From: a virus
IMG/VR virus record: IMGVR_UViG_3300022602_002877
Span: 1-57,208 of that record
DNA length: 57,208 nt
Direction: 5' to 3' (one strand)
Below the pieces are notes generated by a model. That model searched no databases, was not told the DNA's origin, and worked only from the letters and a program-made list of their open reading frames with translations. Positions 40,784-47,463 of this stretch are shown one piece after another (position 1 is the stretch's first letter; each line of letters starts with the position of its first letter). The translations under genes were made by a program, and so were the position numbers.

Positions 40784-41548
40784 CTAATCGTTCCAGCGTC
40801 CGTAATTAACAACAGTATCTGGATCATATGGAGTTCTAAGAGTGCCATCGTTTTTATAATAACGCATAGCACAGGTAAAATTGGTCATCGGTGTTTGAAT
40901 TCCATTTTGTTGTAAATGGTATCCAAGAACAGTTTCACCGTGAAATAACATTCCTTGTTTGGTGTATTCCTCAAGTCTTAGGTACGCCTGAGCATATATA
41001 CTCATTGTCAAAGGTAATCCTATAGCAAATAGGTCGTTTATAGCAAAACCTAAACCTTGTCTATGATTAGTAGGTGTTAAAACCATATTAGGATTTCGTA
41101 ATAATGTTTGATGTATTAAGCGCATGTCCAATGGTTCAAATATACCGACATCGCCCCTTGCTCTGATTACAAGATCATATGGCTCGTGATCAAGCTCGTA
41201 TTCTTCTCTGATATTATTAACAGCAAAGATGCCATAATACATGGTCCAAATGTTTTTATCAACACTCCATTGTGTTGTATTATACTTAATAGTTGGGTTG
41301 TATTCAGGAGCCTCTTGTATAGAAAGGTGAACTATATGGTTGCGTTCAGGCAATCTTCTCTGTATACTATTACGTACTGAGTCAATATCAGTAGGCCAGT
41401 TAGGCGGGATACGAACATCGTCTTGGTGAGTGGCTTCCCAGAACATGAAAAACCAATCTACTTGATCGTAGTTTTGTAAACTTTCTAGGAGATGATCAAA
41501 TTCTTTTGTGAATCGGGGGAAGCCTGATATAAGTACTGCAACTTTCAT
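40784..41548 (-). CDS. Glycosyltransferase-like protein, PRF family copy 4
   Basis: 254 aa. MKVAVLISGFPRFTKEF, QVDWFFMFWEATHQDDVR, WPTDIDSVRN and YDLVIRARGDVGIF; close to copy 3. HGETVLGYHL matches HPETVLVLHL of copy 1. An ATTAAATA box lies 5 bases before the ATG. Confidence 0.6.
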   Translation of the reverse strand: MKVAVLISGFPRFTKEFDHLLESLQNYDQVDWFFMFWEATHQDDVRIPPNWPTDIDSVRNSIQRRLPERNHIVHLSIQEAPEYNPTIKYNTTQWSVDKNIWTMYYGIFAVNNIREEYELDHEPYDLVIRARGDVGIFEPLDMRLIHQTLLRNPNMVLTPTNHRQGLGFAINDLFAIGLPLTMSIYAQAYLRLEEYTKQGMLFHGETVLGYHLQQNGIQTPMTNFTCAMRYYKNDGTLRTPYDPDTVVNYGRWND

Positions 41549-41553
41549 GTTGT

Positions 41554-41561
41554 TATTTAAT
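41554..41561 (-). promoter_or_regulatory. T4-late-like box, leaderless
   Basis: ATTAAATA on the minus strand followed by five bases (ACAAC) and the ATG of PRF copy 4. Confidence 0.5.
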
Positions 41562-41573
41562 ATTTAAAAAATT

Positions 41574-41659
41574 GCGAGTATGACGGAATAGGTAGACGTA
41601 ATGGACTTAAAATCCATCGGGCATTGCCCGTCCCGGTTCGACCCCGGGTACTCGCACCA
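41574..41659 (+). tRNA. tRNA-Leu (TAA)
   Basis: Type II. Acceptor GCGAGTA/TACTCGC, anticodon loop CTTAAAA, long variable arm CGGGCATTGCCCG, T loop TTCGACC, CCA encoded. Confidence 0.93.
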
Positions 41660-41663
41660 ATTT

Positions 41664-42404
41664 TTAGAATGGGGCATTGGTTGAATAAGTAATGGTACCA
41701 GTCACCGGTACGTTACCATAATAACCAGATCCGTCCAACAAAGGTGTTGCAGTATAAGTATTCAACAATAATTCAATTTGGTTAGATGCAATTCCTCCTA
41801 TAGGATATGCGCTACTTTGAGTAGCAGGCAATGGGCCAGTAGGTGGTGTAAATGTTACACCGTATGGATAAACTGCTGTCATAGCAAATCTGAAATTACT
41901 GACGTTAAAATTTCCGCCAGCACCCAGTTGAAACGGTGTTCCAGAATTATAATTGGTAGTACCAGATATTGCTGATTGTGCAACTACTACTCCATCTACA
42001 TATATGTAAAAAGTACCGGCAATTTTACAAAAAGCAATGTGATGCCAGGCATTAGTTGAAGGATTATTAAATGCAAGATCTACTTGTGGAGTTGAGCCGT
42101 CACTGGCGTAAGTTCTGAATCCCATTGTAGAACCTGTTACGGGCCAAAATATATATTCGTTACTAATATTGTTCCATTTGCCAAAATAGCTGTCAGTATT
42201 GTGAAATGAACTAAAATAAAAGAAACCTTCAAAGGTCCATTGGTTTCCAGGAGTTACACTCATTCTATTACTGTCGGTAATATAAACATAGCCGGTACCG
42301 TTTGAAAACTGTAAACTACTATTTGGGCCTGGAGGCCATGGTCCGTATCCACCTAGGTTGATGCCACCGCCTATACTGATTCCTGGTCCTATTGAAATTG
42401 ACAT
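41664..42404 (-). CDS. LamG/concanavalin-like lectin protein
   Basis: 246 aa. A Gly/Pro-rich start (ISIGPGISIGGGINLGGYGPWPPGP) precedes a LamG-like jelly roll: SLQFSNGTGYVYI, QWTFEGFFYF, AWHHIAFCKIAGTFYIYVDGVVVAQS. Such domains bind glycans and occur on phage fibres and adhesins. Probably a virion decoration or host-binding protein. AAGGA precedes the ATG. Confidence 0.72.
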   Translation of the reverse strand: MSISIGPGISIGGGINLGGYGPWPPGPNSSLQFSNGTGYVYITDSNRMSVTPGNQWTFEGFFYFSSFHNTDSYFGKWNNISNEYIFWPVTGSTMGFRTYASDGSTPQVDLAFNNPSTNAWHHIAFCKIAGTFYIYVDGVVVAQSAISGTTNYNSGTPFQLGAGGNFNVSNFRFAMTAVYPYGVTFTPPTGPLPATQSSAYPIGGIASNQIELLLNTYTATPLLDGSGYYGNVPVTGTITYSTNAPF

Positions 42405-42438
42405 GTTGCGATTCCTTTTAGATATTTATTATAAAAAT

Positions 42439-42518
42439 GCCCTGGTAGACAAATTGGCAAAGTCGTCTCTCTCAAAAGGAGAAATTTATTGCGGGTTCAA
42501 CTCCTGCCCAGGGTACCA
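42439..42518 (+). tRNA. tRNA with CAA anticodon (Leu), short variable arm
   Basis: Acceptor GCCCTGG/CCAGGGT, anticodon arm TCTCT-CTCAAAA-GGAGA giving CAA, T arm GCGGG-TTCAACT-CCTGC, CCA encoded. The variable region is only 8 bases, whereas leucine tRNAs normally have a long one. Confidence 0.65.
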
Positions 42519-42522
42519 AATA

Positions 42523-42597
42523 CTGGCCATAGTTCAATGGATAGAACAGTAGCCTTCTAAGCTATCAATCTAGGTTCGATTCCTAGTGGCCGGACCA
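42523..42597 (+). tRNA. tRNA-Arg (TCT)
   Basis: Acceptor CTGGCCA/TGGCCGG, anticodon arm GTAGC-CTTCTAA-GCTAT, T loop TTCGATT, CCA encoded. Confidence 0.9.
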
Positions 42598-42620
42598 CTG
42601 TTGTATTTTTACAACACCGG

Positions 42621-42649
42621 TTGACAATTGATCAAACATCAGTTATAAT
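42621..42649 (+). promoter_or_regulatory. Sigma70-type promoter inside the tRNA array
   Basis: TTGACA 42621-42626, 17 bases, TATAAT 42644-42649. It starts the run tRNA-Leu, RNA vi, tRNA-Asp, tRNA-Glu. Confidence 0.85.
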
Positions 42650-42709
42650 ATGTACATACGTTAAGAAATTAACTGTGTTCTTTAAAAAAGTAAAGTTAAA
42701 AAATTAAAT

Positions 42710-42794
42710 GCCCCTTTGGTGGAATTGGTAGACACGCATGGTTTAGGCCCATGTGCTTTACAGCATGAGAGTTCGAGTCTCTTGGGGGGCACCA
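42710..42794 (+). tRNA. tRNA-Leu (TAG)
   Basis: Type II. Acceptor GCCCCTT/GGGGGGC with two T-G pairs, anticodon loop TTTAGGC, variable arm, T loop TTCGAGT, CCA encoded. Confidence 0.88.
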
Positions 42795-42960
42795 TTAATT
42801 GATAGTATTCACCGGGTATCGTTATAGGACGCTATAACTAGGGGGCTGGTAGGGCCATCTTCCAGTCCTGATATAACCGTGGCAATGGCTTAGGACTTCT
42901 TAGCGGAAGACTCCAAAATTTGCTCAGTCCCGTAGGGCTGTTGAGTATTATCAATTAATG
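42793..42960 (+). ncRNA. Stem-loop RNA vi, large multi-arm RNA
   Basis: A 19-pair closing stem (42793-42811 with 42942-42960, two G-T pairs) starts in the CA of the preceding tRNA's CCA. Inside are GTTATAG-GACG-CTATAAC (42821-42838), CTGG/CCAG, CTTC/GAAG and CAG-CCC/GGGCTG hairpins. A 168-base folded RNA with no open frame; family not recognised. Confidence 0.65.
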
Positions 42961-42971
42961 GAAAATAAGTT

Positions 42972-43046
42972 GGTCTCATAGTATAATGGTGAGTATAGCG
43001 GCTTGTCACGCCGTTGATAGGAGTTCGATTCTCCTTGGGACCGCCA
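42972..43046 (+). tRNA. tRNA-Asp (GTC)
   Basis: Acceptor GGTCTCA/TGGGACC, anticodon loop TTGTCAC, T loop TTCGATT, GCCA end encoded. Confidence 0.93.
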
Positions 43047-43052
43047 AGTTTT

Positions 43053-43128
43053 GTCCCGTTCGTCTAGAGGCCTAGGACATCACCCTTTCACGGTGAGTAC
43101 ACCAGTTCGAATCTGGTACGGGACGCCA
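43053..43128 (+). tRNA. tRNA-Glu (TTC)
   Basis: Acceptor GTCCCGT/ACGGGAC, anticodon loop CTTTCAC, T loop TTCGAAT, GCCA end encoded. Confidence 0.93.
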
Positions 43129-43133
43129 TATTA

Positions 43134-43195
43134 AAACGCATTAGGCAACATCGGCTCGGTCCGAATAGTAAGATAGCCTAGCTCCTAATGTGTTT
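43134..43195 (+). ncRNA. Stem-loop RNA vii
   Basis: AAACGCATTAGG (43134-43145) pairs over 12 positions with 43184-43195 (one G-T). Inside, TCGG (43151-43154) pairs with CCGA (43161-43164). GGC and GCC segments could form an alternative or tertiary pairing. No T-run follows. Confidence 0.55.
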
Positions 43196-43202
43196 CAAAT
43201 TA

Positions 43203-43231
43203 TTGTTGTTATTACATAATTGTGTTATAAT
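43203..43231 (+). promoter_or_regulatory. Putative promoter
   Basis: TTGTTG 43203-43208, 17 bases, TATAAT 43226-43231. It precedes the gene at 43252. Confidence 0.55.
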
Positions 43232-43251
43232 TAATACAACAGGAATCAATC

Positions 43252-43800
43252 ATGGAAATAAAAAGAATACTAACATCTTGTAATCATGAAATTACAGTTA
43301 TAGATAACTTATTCAATTTCCTCGAGATTGAATCATTCTATCTATTTGCTTCAAAGTTAAATTATAATTTTCTTTCAGTAAGGAATGGGAATTATTTTGA
43401 TTGTCGTTTAAATGAACAACATGAATTAGAATTTAATTTTAATAATAACCAAAGTTTAAGAGAAGAATTTTTATTTTTAGATGAATATGAAAATTACGAA
43501 TCTCATATTGAAGCAATTATACCAGGCAGTCGTTTACACAAACAAGTAGGTATAAATTTAATAACAACAGTTACAGAACAAAATAAAACCATACTGTATC
43601 ACGTTAACAAAACATGGGATAGCAATTACGGTGGTGAATTTTTATTTGCCAACCTTCTCGGAGAAACCGAAGTTGCAGTTGAATATCATCCAGGACGTAT
43701 AATTATATTAGATAGTATACTTCCATTTAGACAAGCGTATTCTGCTCATCATTCAGAGCCTAAATATGTTTATCATTGTAAGTATAGAAAAAGAAGATAA
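43252..43800 (+). CDS. Degenerate 2OG-oxygenase-like protein
   Basis: 182 aa. The NKTWDSNYGGEFLFAN and YHPGRIIILDSILPFRQAYSAHH segments follow the prolyl-hydroxylase jelly-roll order (Trp..GG strand, then P-x-R-I-hydrophobic strand with His). The first His-x-Asp ligand is not clear, so activity is doubtful. tRNA-Gly begins on the next base. Confidence 0.45.
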   Translation: MEIKRILTSCNHEITVIDNLFNFLEIESFYLFASKLNYNFLSVRNGNYFDCRLNEQHELEFNFNNNQSLREEFLFLDEYENYESHIEAIIPGSRLHKQVGINLITTVTEQNKTILYHVNKTWDSNYGGEFLFANLLGETEVAVEYHPGRIIILDSILPFRQAYSAHHSEPKYVYHCKYRKRR

Positions 43801-43874
43801 GCGGGATTGGTGAAGTGGTATCTCGAGACCTTGCCAAGGTTTAGTGACGAGTTCGATTCTCGTATCCCGCTCCA
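43801..43874 (+). tRNA. tRNA-Gly (GCC)
   Basis: Acceptor GCGGGAT/ATCCCGC, anticodon loop TTGCCAA, T loop TTCGATT, TCCA end encoded. Confidence 0.93.
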
Positions 43875-43879
43875 ATTGT

Positions 43880-43957
43880 TGGGGATTCGCCAAGTTGGTT
43901 AAGGCACTGGATTTTGATTCCAGCATTTCCTAGGTTCGAGTCCTAGATCCCCAGCCA
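43880..43957 (+). tRNA. tRNA-Gln (TTG)
   Basis: Acceptor TGGGGAT/ATCCCCA, anticodon loop TTTTGAT, T loop TTCGAGT, GCCA end encoded. Confidence 0.92.
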
Positions 43958-43962
43958 AATAT

Positions 43963-44038
43963 AGAAGTGTAGCATAGCGGCTAATGCGCCACCTTCATGC
44001 GGTGTTCACCGTCGGTTCGAGTCCGACCACTTCTACCA
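43963..44038 (+). tRNA. tRNA with CAT anticodon (elongator Met or Ile2)
   Basis: Acceptor AGAAGTG/CACTTCT, D stem GCAT/ATGC, anticodon loop TTCATGC, CCA encoded. G37 instead of A37 is unusual for a CAT tRNA. It lacks initiator features. Confidence 0.82.
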
Positions 44039-44043
44039 AGTAG

Positions 44044-44120
44044 GCATTGGTACCAGAGCGGCTAATGGCGCGGATTGCAAATCCGTTGATTCGTGAGTTC
44101 GAGTCTCACCCAATGCTCCA
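44044..44120 (+). tRNA. tRNA-Cys (GCA)
   Basis: Acceptor GCATTGG/CCAATGC perfect, anticodon loop TTGCAAA, T loop TTCGAGT, TCCA end encoded. Confidence 0.92.
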
Positions 44121-44134
44121 TGTAAGGATAATAT

Positions 44135-44770
44135 ATGAGGATAGCAATAGCGTTAACAGGTGTTAGTCAAGGTCAAGGAGTTGGTACAGCAGGTGCCGAC
44201 CGTAACTGGACATTGACCAAAGACAGTGTTAAAGCCAATGTGATTGACTGTTTTAAAGATACCAATACTGTTAGTACATACCTAACAACCTATTCACACA
44301 GTACAATCAACGAACTGGTTGAATTTTATAAGCCTAACAAAACTGTGATGATTCCATACGAAGGTAGTCATCCAAGAATTACCAGACTTCACGGTATGAC
44401 AGAACTGTTATACGAAGATGTAGATTTTATTATTTTAACAAGGTTTGATATCAATTTTTATCATCCTATAAATACCTACAACTGGGATTATAATAAGTTT
44501 AATTTTGTCTTTAGAGAAATTGAACCGTATTGGTCATTACATTTATTTGTTGGTGATTGTTTGTTTGGATTTCCTAAAAGATACTTGACCACATTTATAG
44601 AAAGTATACGTAGAGAACATTCGGCTCCTTATAGGAATCAACTAGACCTACATCCTGTATACAGACATGTAAGTGATTTTATAAGTGATAGCGAAATAAA
44701 CTTTTTACACCAAGGTTGTTACAATAGCAATGGCATTGACAATCCTTTTTATAGTCTAGTTCGCGCATAA
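44135..44770 (+). CDS. Glycosyltransferase-like hypothetical protein
   Basis: 211 aa. It begins MRIAIALTGVSQG and has VDFIILTRFDINFY where the PRF family has D-L-V-I-R-x-R-x-D, so it may be a distant relative of those GT-A-like proteins. Substrate unknown. It sits inside the tRNA array; AAGGAT lies before the ATG. Confidence 0.45.
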   Translation: MRIAIALTGVSQGQGVGTAGADRNWTLTKDSVKANVIDCFKDTNTVSTYLTTYSHSTINELVEFYKPNKTVMIPYEGSHPRITRLHGMTELLYEDVDFIILTRFDINFYHPINTYNWDYNKFNFVFREIEPYWSLHLFVGDCLFGFPKRYLTTFIESIRREHSAPYRNQLDLHPVYRHVSDFISDSEINFLHQGCYNSNGIDNPFYSLVRA

Positions 44771-44826
44771 TTTTGAAATATATAAAAATATAGGATGGTC
44801 CAAAGGTGGACTCCCTCGTAAAAAAT

Positions 44827-44902
44827 GTCCCGGTAGCTCAATTGGCAGAGCAGTGCGCTCCAAACGCAAAGGCTGGAGGTTCAACTCCTTCCCGGGATGC
44901 CA
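44827..44902 (+). tRNA. tRNA-Trp (CCA)
   Basis: Acceptor GTCCCGG/CCGGGAT, anticodon loop CTCCAAA, T loop TTCAACT, GCCA end encoded. Confidence 0.92.
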
Positions 44903-44913
44903 AACAATATAGG

Positions 44914-44959
44914 CCCCACCCTCTGATGAGCATAGCTGTACGATGGGGTTATCTTTTTT
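44914..44959 (+). terminator. Hairpin with T-run before tRNA-Arg
   Basis: CCCCA (44914-44918) pairs with TGGGG (44944-44948), followed by TTATC and six T (44954-44959). The T-run ends exactly where tRNA-Arg(TCG) begins, so partial termination or a processing signal is possible. Confidence 0.45.
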
Positions 44960-45036
44960 CGGTCCTTAGCTCAGCTGGATAGAGTCCTGGTCTTCGAAAC
45001 CAGTTGTCGGCGGTTCGAATCCGTCAGGGCCGGCCA
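44960..45036 (+). tRNA. tRNA-Arg (TCG)
   Basis: Acceptor CGGTCCT/AGGGCCG, anticodon arm CTGGT-CTTCGAA-ACCAG, T loop TTCGAAT, GCCA end encoded. Confidence 0.92.
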
Positions 45037-45043
45037 TTTTTAG

Positions 45044-45072
45044 TTGACATATGGTAAAACCTTTGCTATAAT
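45044..45072 (+). promoter_or_regulatory. Sigma70-type promoter, leaderless
   Basis: TTGACA 45044-45049, 17 bases, TATAAT 45067-45072; ATG at 45079 with the same six-base gap seen at 4411 and 51627. Confidence 0.82.
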
Positions 45073-45078
45073 CGTAGT

Positions 45079-45306
45079 ATGTATCAAGTAATCAAGCAAG
45101 AAGAAATTAAAACGTTTCCATCACTTAATGAAGCAATGGAATACGCAAAATCAATAAATGAATTTGTTACCATAACAGGCAACGGATTTGAAGTAGTAGG
45201 ACTGTTTGGAGTTGATTCAATCAAAGATGGTATATGCCCCGATGGCGTTGCTTATGATTGGAACAAGAAAAGCAGAATTGGACGAGTAAAGAAAGAGAGG
45301 ATATAA
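45079..45306 (+). CDS. Hypothetical protein from a leaderless mRNA
   Basis: 75 aa (MYQVIKQEEIKTFPSLNEAMEYAKS). It has a helix-strand N-terminal pattern, function unknown. Its TAA overlaps the ATG of the kinase gene (TAATG). Confidence 0.6.
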   Translation: MYQVIKQEEIKTFPSLNEAMEYAKSINEFVTITGNGFEVVGLFGVDSIKDGICPDGVAYDWNKKSRIGRVKKERI

Positions 45307-45770
45307 TGCCAAAATGTTATCAATTGATCGGGGTGCCAGGTTCGGGTAAAAGCACATGGGCTCGTGTTCAAGATTGGTTTAATGATTGTGTTTATATTTC
45401 TACAGATAAATTTGTAGATGCCGAAGCAGAACGACAAGGTAAAACCTATACTGAAATATTTGACAAATATATGCCACGAGCAGTGGAGTTGATGTCAGCA
45501 GAGGTTATTATTGCTCGTGAAAAAGAGTTAGATATAATTTGGGATCAAACTAGTACAACTGTAAAGAGTCGGTTGAAAAAGTTTAATATGCTTCCTGACT
45601 ATGAACATATTGCTGTGGTATTCCGAACTCCGGAACCAACAGAACTTAAACGCAGACTCGTAAGTCGCCCAGGTAAAGTTATCCCTAAACATGTAATAGA
45701 TTCGATGATTGAAAATCGGGAGACCCCTACACTGGAAGAAGGATTTACAGAAATTTGGTACGCACAATGA
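45306..45770 (+). CDS. P-loop kinase of T4 Pnk type
   Basis: 154 aa from the ATG at 45306. Walker A GVPGSGKST at residues 9-17, STDKFVDAEAERQG, then a DQTSTTVKSR element and ELKRRLVSR resemble the kinase half of T4 polynucleotide kinase. The phosphatase half is missing. In T4, Pnk repairs tRNAs cut by host anticodon nucleases; beside this tRNA array the same role is plausible. Confidence 0.72.
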   Translation: MPKCYQLIGVPGSGKSTWARVQDWFNDCVYISTDKFVDAEAERQGKTYTEIFDKYMPRAVELMSAEVIIAREKELDIIWDQTSTTVKSRLKKFNMLPDYEHIAVVFRTPEPTELKRRLVSRPGKVIPKHVIDSMIENRETPTLEEGFTEIWYAQ

Positions 45771-45796
45771 AGTTAGGAAATTTGTAGGAGCATAAA

Positions 45797-46351
45797 ATGA
45801 CAATATGGGTAACCAGTGACCTACATTTTGGTCATACAAACATTATGAAATTTTGTCCAGTAACAAGGGCAAGATTTCGAAATGATGTTGCCTACATGAC
45901 TGAAGCCATGGTAAAGGAATGGAACGATTTGATCGCTCCAGAGGATACCACTTACATCTTAGGTGATGTGGCATTCATGTCAGGTAGCGAAGCAGGACGA
46001 ACAGTAAATCGTTTAAATGGCAGAAAAATTTTAATCGAAGGCAATCACGATCGTAAAGCATTGTTAGACGCAACATTCCGCGGTGCGTTTGATGAAATAC
46101 ACCGGTATTTGGACATCACATATGATGGTACAAAAGTTGTGATGTTCCACTTTCCGATTTTGGAATGGGATCAAATGCATCGAGGTGCTGTTCATTTGTT
46201 TGGACATGTACATGGTAAGACAAGTGGTTTAGAACGATTCCGTGCCCGAGATGTTGGAATGGATGCCACAGGCGTGATTGCTGTCAGTATGGAAGATATT
46301 GTCAAGGACGCTCTTAAAGGCGAAATTAAAACACATCATCCTAACCTATGA
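45797..46351 (+). CDS. Metallophosphoesterase
   Basis: 184 aa. TSDLHFGH, ILGDVAF, IEGNHD, MFHFPI and LFGHVHG give all five blocks of the MPE superfamily, in the small phage/bacterial subgroup. Probably a phosphodiesterase or protein/nucleotide phosphatase. GGAG precedes the ATG. Coupled by ATGA to a small ORF. Confidence 0.85.
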   Translation: MTIWVTSDLHFGHTNIMKFCPVTRARFRNDVAYMTEAMVKEWNDLIAPEDTTYILGDVAFMSGSEAGRTVNRLNGRKILIEGNHDRKALLDATFRGAFDEIHRYLDITYDGTKVVMFHFPILEWDQMHRGAVHLFGHVHGKTSGLERFRARDVGMDATGVIAVSMEDIVKDALKGEIKTHHPNL

Positions 46352-46464
46352 TTTACATCACAAACAAATTTCAATCAATCCGACTGCCCAATGACCCGGG
46401 CATGTTGGAATGGTTGATAGAAAATTATCCTAATTCAGAATATCACATTGTGGAAATTGTATGA
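46348..46464 (+). CDS. 38-aa peptide
   Basis: MIYITNKFQSIRLPNDPGML and 18 more residues. ATGA junctions on both sides make a coupled gene likely. Function unknown. Confidence 0.5.
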   Translation: MIYITNKFQSIRLPNDPGMLEWLIENYPNSEYHIVEIV

Positions 46465-46685
46465 ATACACAAATTAAAGAACTAGTAAAAAAGTCTGGTA
46501 CCGATTCAAGTGGTAAGTGGATGAGCATAGATAATGCTGAAAAGTTTGCCGAGTTGATTGTTCGGGAATGTGGTAAGGTTATTGTGAATGGTGGATACAG
46601 GAATCCTGCATTTGGCGAGAAGCATCCGCTAACACCGCCAGAGATTGCTACAATGATTAAAGAACATTTCGGAGTTGAAGAATGA
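46461..46685 (+). CDS. Small phage protein
   Basis: 74 aa; MSIDNAEKFAELIVREC is a pattern common in phage proteins of unknown function. Coupled by ATGA at both ends. Confidence 0.6.
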   Translation: MNTQIKELVKKSGTDSSGKWMSIDNAEKFAELIVRECGKVIVNGGYRNPAFGEKHPLTPPEIATMIKEHFGVEE

Positions 46686-46852
46686 CCCCAGCACAACAAA
46701 GATTATGGAAGGAAGCCGGGCAGTTAGCCTATAAGGAAACTTCCGAAATAAATGAAGGCAAATTTGATGATTTGTTTTACAGAGTGGCACTTGATTATTA
46801 TAGTATACTGTTAACAAATTATATTAAAAATCCGTTCGGAATTAAAGAATGA
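46682..46852 (+). CDS. 56-aa protein
   Basis: MTPAQQRLWKEAGQLAYK start, mostly helical and acidic. ATGA overlap upstream and a 4-base overlap downstream. Unknown function. Confidence 0.5.
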   Translation: MTPAQQRLWKEAGQLAYKETSEINEGKFDDLFYRVALDYYSILLTNYIKNPFGIKE

Positions 46853-47046
46853 AAGACGAAAGCCATTTACCAGTCAGTGAACAGAGTCTTGTATTCCGTT
46901 TACGCAAGCGAGCCGAAATACGTAGACAAATTCCCGGACGTCGAAGTGTGGAGGAAGGTGCCAGGGATCGCATTGCTGACCTGTTAGAAGAAGCGGCAGA
47001 TGAAATTGAACAATTAAATTCCAAGTTGAAAGACCTTGACAAATAA
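46849..47046 (+). CDS. Small charged protein
   Basis: 65 aa with an Arg-rich middle (RLRKRAEIRRQIPGRRS) and a C-terminal acidic helix (IADLLEEAADEIEQL). Unknown function. Followed by a TATAAT-like box just before tRNA-Ser. Confidence 0.55.
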   Translation: MKDESHLPVSEQSLVFRLRKRAEIRRQIPGRRSVEEGARDRIADLLEEAADEIEQLNSKLKDLDK

Positions 47047-47072
47047 TTGATATAAGTATATTATAATAATTT

Positions 47073-47164
47073 AGTGAGTTGGATGAGAGGTTTAAATCGG
47101 CACCCTGCTAAGGTGTTGTTCGTAGAAATACGGGCCGTGGGTTCAAATCCCACACTCACTGCCA
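47073..47164 (+). tRNA. tRNA-Ser (GCT)
   Basis: Type II, acceptor AGTGAGT/ACTCACT, anticodon loop CTGCTAA, long variable arm, T arm GTGGG-TTCAAAT-CCCAC, GCCA end. TATAAT at 47062-47067 just upstream suggests its own promoter. Confidence 0.92.
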
Positions 47165-47173
47165 AGATAGTTA

Positions 47174-47194
47174 GGAGATTAGCAATCTCCGCCA
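47174..47194 (+). ncRNA. Acceptor microhelix with CCA
   Basis: GGAGATT (47174-47180), loop AGC, AATCTCC (47184-47190), then G and CCA. Seven perfect pairs plus discriminator and CCA, with no T, D or anticodon arms. It lies between tRNA-Ser and tRNA-Gly. Confidence 0.6.
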
Positions 47195-47200
47195 ATATAA

Positions 47201-47278
47201 GCGGGTGAAGTGTTTGTGGTTACACATCAGTCTTCCAAACTGAAATAGATTGGGGTTCGACTCCCCCCTCCCGCTCCA
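47201..47278 (+). tRNA. tRNA-Gly (TCC)
   Basis: Acceptor GCGGGTG/CTCCCGC with one T-T mismatch, D stem GTGT/ACAC, anticodon loop CTTCCAA, T loop TTCGACT, TCCA end encoded. Confidence 0.9.
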
Positions 47279-47294
47279 TAACATAAGGATCGGT

Positions 47295-47462
47295 ATGACA
47301 GAAGAAAAGAAATTTAAGAATCCGTTTGTGGAGGCCGCTAAAAAGGCTGCCGCTAATCCTAAAGTACCCGGCTCTAGAACAGCCCCAGTACAAAATGCTA
47401 AAATGCATAGTCAGGTTCAATTGAACAAACCAACAAGTAAAAAAGCAGGAAGAGGTAGATAA
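47295..47462 (+). CDS. Small basic protein
   Basis: 55 aa from the ATG at 47295 (MTEEKKFKNPFVEAAKKAAA), Lys/Ala-rich and basic at the C-terminus (SKKAGRGR). AAGGAT precedes the ATG. Unknown function; may bind nucleic acid. Confidence 0.55.
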   Translation: MTEEKKFKNPFVEAAKKAAANPKVPGSRTAPVQNAKMHSQVQLNKPTSKKAGRGR

Positions 47463-47463
47463 C

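Noticed and set aside
42793-42960. tmRNA or RNase P RNA
   Set aside because: No tRNA-Ala-like ends with a tag frame, and none of the conserved RNase P core segments.
44911-44950. CTGATGAG in a hairpin, resembling a hammerhead ribozyme core
   Set aside because: The matching GAAA segment and a cleavable NUH site in the right place are missing; the hairpin plus T-run fits a terminator-like element better.
47036-47067. Full sigma70 promoter before tRNA-Ser
   Set aside because: TATAAT is good, but the only TTGACA lies 20 bases away, outside the 17-base rule seen elsewhere; kept only as a remark.
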